NCBI RefSeq assembly: GCF_024347535.1
Contig: NZ_AP025497.1
Coordinates: 1,240,001-1,304,000, forward strand
Direction of reading: 5' to 3'
Source of the DNA: Vibrio kanaloae
GTDB taxonomy: Bacteria; Pseudomonadota; Gammaproteobacteria; Enterobacterales; Vibrionaceae
Length of the DNA: 64,000 nt
In this document: positions 60,949 to 64,000 of the stretch, piece after piece
How the letters are laid out: each line of letters begins with the position of its first letter
Numbering within the stretch: position 1 is the first letter of the stretch
The notes under the pieces: model-generated
Databases searched by the model: none
What the model was told of the DNA's origin: nothing
Seen by the model: only the letters and a program-made list of their open reading frames with translations
Translations under genes and position numbers: made by a program

Positions 60949-62884
60949 GAGGTGCTCCTTTTTGTTTGAACGGAAGCCACACTTGCATGGTGGTATGGCT
61001 TCCTACCTCAGACTCCACCAACATAAATCCTTGATGAGCCGAAACGATTTGTTGTGAAATGGACAACCCAATCCCTAAACCAAAGTTACCTTCTTTTTTG
61101 GTGGTGAAGTTTGGGGTAAAAATAGTATTGATGTCTTCTTTGGCAATACCGTGCCCAGTATCCGATATTCTAACCACTAAAAAGCTATCATCGCCTTTTT
61201 CCTGTCGAGAAGTGGTAATGGTAATTTTACCAGTGCCAGAAAGGGCATCGAGCGCGTTGGAGATTAGGTTAGTCCACACTTGTTGCAGCGCAAGCGATTG
61301 GCATAACAAAGGTGGTAAGTCTGTATCGTAGTGCTTTTCTAGTTTGTGATGCTTGAGTCGGTTTTCAAAAATCACTAACGTATCTTCAAGCCCTTCATGG
61401 ATATCCGCGTAGTGATGAATCTCATTATCTTCGCGGGCATAACTTTTTAAGCTTTTCACCATATCGGCAATACGTTTACTACACACTTGGATGGAGCGAA
61501 TAGAATTCCCAACATAGTGGTAATGCTCTAAGTCATTAAGTAGTTCTTTACCTGCAATAGGGGCTTCTTTCAGAGTGTCTAAAAACGTCAAATCTTGACT
61601 TAGGTTGAGCCTCACGGCTTTTTTGGCTAAAGCACGATCATTGATAGTCGATGTAAGGTGTTTTACAAGCAGTCTTTCTTGCGCCGTAGATAGTGGCTTC
61701 GCTAGCTTTGAATACGTTAATACATCAGTACCTCTATTTGACTCTGGAAGTAATGAATTTTCGAGTATATGGTCGAGATGCTCCGACAGAGTTTCAATAC
61801 TTCGCAAGATCGCTGCAATCGGGTTATTCAGCTCATGAGCAACACCTGCGACAAGTTGCCCCAGCATCGCCATCTTCTCTTTTTCAATCAATTGCTGGTG
61901 GGCTGATTCCAGTGACTCCAACGTTTGCTGTAGCTTGATCTTATTAGTGATGCTTCGTTGTAAGCGTCGATTGAAGTGACGCAACAGCAGATTGGTAAAT
62001 AACGGCAGTAGGGTATTATTTGAGTGCATAACCTGAGCAAAGCTATCTTTATCAAGCTTAATCACTCGTGTTTGGGTTAGGGTTATCGCTGTAGAGAACG
62101 AAGGTTCACCAGTCACAAAAGACATACCACCGACAATATTGCCTTTGGAGTGTCGTACTACTTCTCGTTGTTGTCCTAACTCATCCTTTTTGTAGAGCGC
62201 TGCTTGACCTTCAATGATCAACCATAAAAAGCAATTGTCTTCACCTTCTACAGTAAGTAAATGTTCCGGCGAGTACTCCCTAATAGCTTTGGTTTTATCC
62301 TCGATAGAGAATATATCTTGCAAGGCACTGACGACACGCTCTGCTAAAGCATTATCTGAAAGCTGATGATAATCGTGGATAAATCCGGATTGGAACGAAT
62401 GAATTTTTTGTTCGATGTGAGCTCTCAATAGACGCTGTTGGTCTAACGTGTCGCTGTAGAATAGGAGGTTTTCGGAGTCGTATTGGATTACAAAAGAAGT
62501 CAGTTCTTTTTGTGCTGACTTGAATAGAACTTGATCTTGAACTGGTTTGGTCAGGCAGTGATTGAGCCGACCTTCATTCACCGCGGTCAGAATTGATTGA
62601 ATCTCTGACGAAGCACTGATTAATATTGTTCTTGCGATACTACTGTGAGGCAGTTGCTCAATTTCAATAAGAAATTGTACGCCATTAAAATGAGAGTGAT
62701 GATGAGTAATAACTAGGGCAACTGTCTGGTGATTGTCACCGATATCTTGTAATGCATGATACGCATCTTCTATGTTCTCGGCAGTATAAATGTCGAATAC
62801 CGAAGACAGTGGAGCTAACTCCGAATGTATTCTTTCAATGCTAACTGGATTATTGTCCAAACAAATAACAGCGTATTGATTCAC
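60941..62884 (-). CDS. hybrid sensor kinase: degenerate receiver, cyclic-nucleotide-binding domain, histidine kinase
   Basis: This 647-residue cytoplasmic kinase has an N-terminal receiver-like domain (about 1-125) in which the usual phospho-Asp region reads VALVITHHHSHFNG, with His in place of Asp. A cyclic-nucleotide-binding-like domain follows (about 185-300; ERVVSALQDIFSIEDKTKAI, VRHSKGNIVGGMSFVTGEPS). The kinase core has MLGQLVAGVAHELNNPIAAI (H box), VWTNLISNALDALSG (N box), DTGHGIAKED and FGLGIGLSISQQ. It is co-transcribed with the overlapping single-domain regulator. No membrane segment is present, so it senses an internal signal. Confidence 0.88.
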   Translation of the reverse strand: MNQYAVICLDNNPVSIERIHSELAPLSSVFDIYTAENIEDAYHALQDIGDNHQTVALVITHHHSHFNGVQFLIEIEQLPHSSIARTILISASSEIQSILTAVNEGRLNHCLTKPVQDQVLFKSAQKELTSFVIQYDSENLLFYSDTLDQQRLLRAHIEQKIHSFQSGFIHDYHQLSDNALAERVVSALQDIFSIEDKTKAIREYSPEHLLTVEGEDNCFLWLIIEGQAALYKKDELGQQREVVRHSKGNIVGGMSFVTGEPSFSTAITLTQTRVIKLDKDSFAQVMHSNNTLLPLFTNLLLRHFNRRLQRSITNKIKLQQTLESLESAHQQLIEKEKMAMLGQLVAGVAHELNNPIAAILRSIETLSEHLDHILENSLLPESNRGTDVLTYSKLAKPLSTAQERLLVKHLTSTINDRALAKKAVRLNLSQDLTFLDTLKEAPIAGKELLNDLEHYHYVGNSIRSIQVCSKRIADMVKSLKSYAREDNEIHHYADIHEGLEDTLVIFENRLKHHKLEKHYDTDLPPLLCQSLALQQVWTNLISNALDALSGTGKITITTSRQEKGDDSFLVVRISDTGHGIAKEDINTIFTPNFTTKKEGNFGLGIGLSISQQIVSAHQGFMLVESEVGSHTTMQVWLPFKQKGAPHE

Positions 62885-63067
62885 AGCTCAACCTTTGTAG
62901 TAGTGATGCTTTTAGCTTAACAAGAACTATTGAATAAGGATGAGAGCTAGACGTTAATTTGTTGAGTGGGTTGAGGTATCTAGCAATAGACTGATTTAAC
63001 TCAATGTTCCTTGTTGGCTACTGATGGGGTAGACTGAAAAAAAACAGACTAGCGTAGAAGAGAACTC

Positions 63068-64000
63068 ATGAAACAGTTAAGAAAAATTGGTGCAATTGGC
63101 GGAGCAATCTCATTGGCACTTTGTTGGCCGCTGGCGGTTGGGCAAATTGGGCAGAATGCTATTACTGATGGTGTCGCAAAACTTAACAATTCAAGTATTC
63201 TGGCTGAAATAGTCGAATATGATAGGGGATACTTGTCTTCTAATGTTAAGACTCGTCTAACAGTGACCGATGATAACCTGAAGCAGCAACTAGCGCTTGA
63301 TGGGCTGCCGAGTGAGTTCGTGGTCAACAGTTCGGTCAGCCACGGTTTAGTGAGTCTGAATGCGTTGTCGACGCTTGAGAACTTAGAAACTTTGCCTCTA
63401 ACTCTGACGACTAGCACTGAGCTCAACGGTAATACAGATTTTAATTTTGAATTGGACCAGTTCAACCACCAAGGTTCTGGTGAAAATGGTACGTCTGTAT
63501 CCATCACTAAGTCTACGTTATCTGGCCATGCTACCGTGTTAGGTCAGGTTGATTACACGCTTTCTGTTCCTTCTGTACAAATTGATTTTGAAACAGGTGA
63601 AGAAGCGACACTATCAAATCTCAAGGGCACAGGCTCTGGCCAACAAGCGCAAGGCTACTGGCTGGGTTCACAGAGCTTTACTGTAGATCGATTTTTGGTT
63701 TCAGATTCAACCATGCAACCGTTCATGACCATAGAAAACTCACAGTACGACTTTGAATCTCATTTAGATGAAGAGACTAAGCGACTGCGCAGTAACTTGA
63801 AGTTGGGTGTCGAAAATCTTGAGACCAATGATGGGCAAGTCAATAACTTAAACGTCGATTTTGAAATGTCGAAACTGGATAGTCAGTCGTTTGAGAAAAT
63901 TTTTGAGATCTACCAATCGAGTCCTGTTTTGACTCAAGAAGACGTTTCGAAGATCATTCCATTTATCGATATATTGTTTGCTAAAGGTTTCGACCTCTCA
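63068..64000 (+). CDS. DUF945 (YdgA-like) protein, truncated by window edge
   Basis: The first 311 residues are seen. An N-terminal signal or anchor (MKQLRKIGAIGGAISLALCW) leads into a periplasmic domain of the YdgA/DUF945 type: VEYDRGYLSSNVKTRLTV near the N-terminus, followed by repeated beta-strand segments (e.g. FNFELDQFNHQGSGENG, DYTLSVPSVQIDF). The function of the family is unknown; E. coli YdgA is an inner-membrane/periplasmic protein of about 500 residues. The ATG at 63068 has AGAGAAC upstream. The gene is divergent from the hybrid-kinase operon and runs off the right edge. Confidence 0.87.
   Translation, partial: MKQLRKIGAIGGAISLALCWPLAVGQIGQNAITDGVAKLNNSSILAEIVEYDRGYLSSNVKTRLTVTDDNLKQQLALDGLPSEFVVNSSVSHGLVSLNALSTLENLETLPLTLTTSTELNGNTDFNFELDQFNHQGSGENGTSVSITKSTLSGHATVLGQVDYTLSVPSVQIDFETGEEATLSNLKGTGSGQQAQGYWLGSQSFTVDRFLVSDSTMQPFMTIENSQYDFESHLDEETKRLRSNLKLGVENLETNDGQVNNLNVDFEMSKLDSQSFEKIFEIYQSSPVLTQEDVSKIIPFIDILFAKGFDLS

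Overview
The window looks like a chromosome of a Vibrio, probably of the V. splendidus clade. The evidence is a set of typical Vibrio genes in typical order: rplY beside radD-rsuA-bcr, a PsrA-type TetR gene-fadE-fabV cluster with the small RNA VrrA in front, hexR, panP, tfoX with a hairpin leader, and gene-cassette recombination sites of the superintegron (attC/VCR) type. The species is inferred. No tRNA, rRNA or CRISPR array was seen.

Positions 1-3.2 kb are superintegron cassette DNA. A truncated IS110-family transposase at the left edge has a strongly folded upstream region, a candidate bridge RNA, and abuts an attC site. Three small cassette genes follow (a membrane protein, a DUF3955 protein, a lipoprotein), with a second attC and a decayed IS110 copy that has replaced half of another attC.

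Positions 3.2-23.1 kb are a mobile island. It is bounded by 131-bp direct repeats (about 92% identical, 3247-3377 and 22928-23058), the right copy running into the rplY terminator. An 18-bp motif pair lies at 3514-3531 and 22906-22923. The left end carries an excisionase-like gene and a tyrosine integrase. A second, frameshifted integrase gene (6923-7785) and a ghost of its 3' end (12389-12603), each followed by the same 10-bp-stem hairpin, bracket a nested 4.8-kb module encoding a 751-aa protein with a PD-(D/E)XK-like signature, a single-pass membrane protein and a membrane-tethered Mrr-type nuclease with a zinc finger. The right part holds a cold-shock-domain protein with a Cys-rich C-terminus, broken by a one-base frameshift. 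Convergent to it is a tightly coupled pair: a protein of about 1650 residues joining NERD nuclease, two degenerate kinase-like domains and an Upf1-like SF1 helicase, plus a 516-residue partner. This pair is the best candidate for an undescribed, probably defence-related, system.

Positions 23.1-64 kb are core genome. They hold rplY; a PepSY/response regulator/histidine kinase operon; radD; rsuA; a Bcr/CflA transporter with a DUF2913 gene; an SDR-DUF2867 protein; a MATE pump; an AttEFGH-like ABC-lipocalin operon; nhaA; a type I secretion outer-membrane set next to a VCBS adhesin; vrrA; psrA-fadE-fabV; ybjL-grxA; hexR; panP; lysO; an HDOD protein; tfoX; an outer-membrane barrel; a two-protein phosphorelay; and the start of a DUF945 gene. 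Most operons end in clear Rho-independent hairpins.
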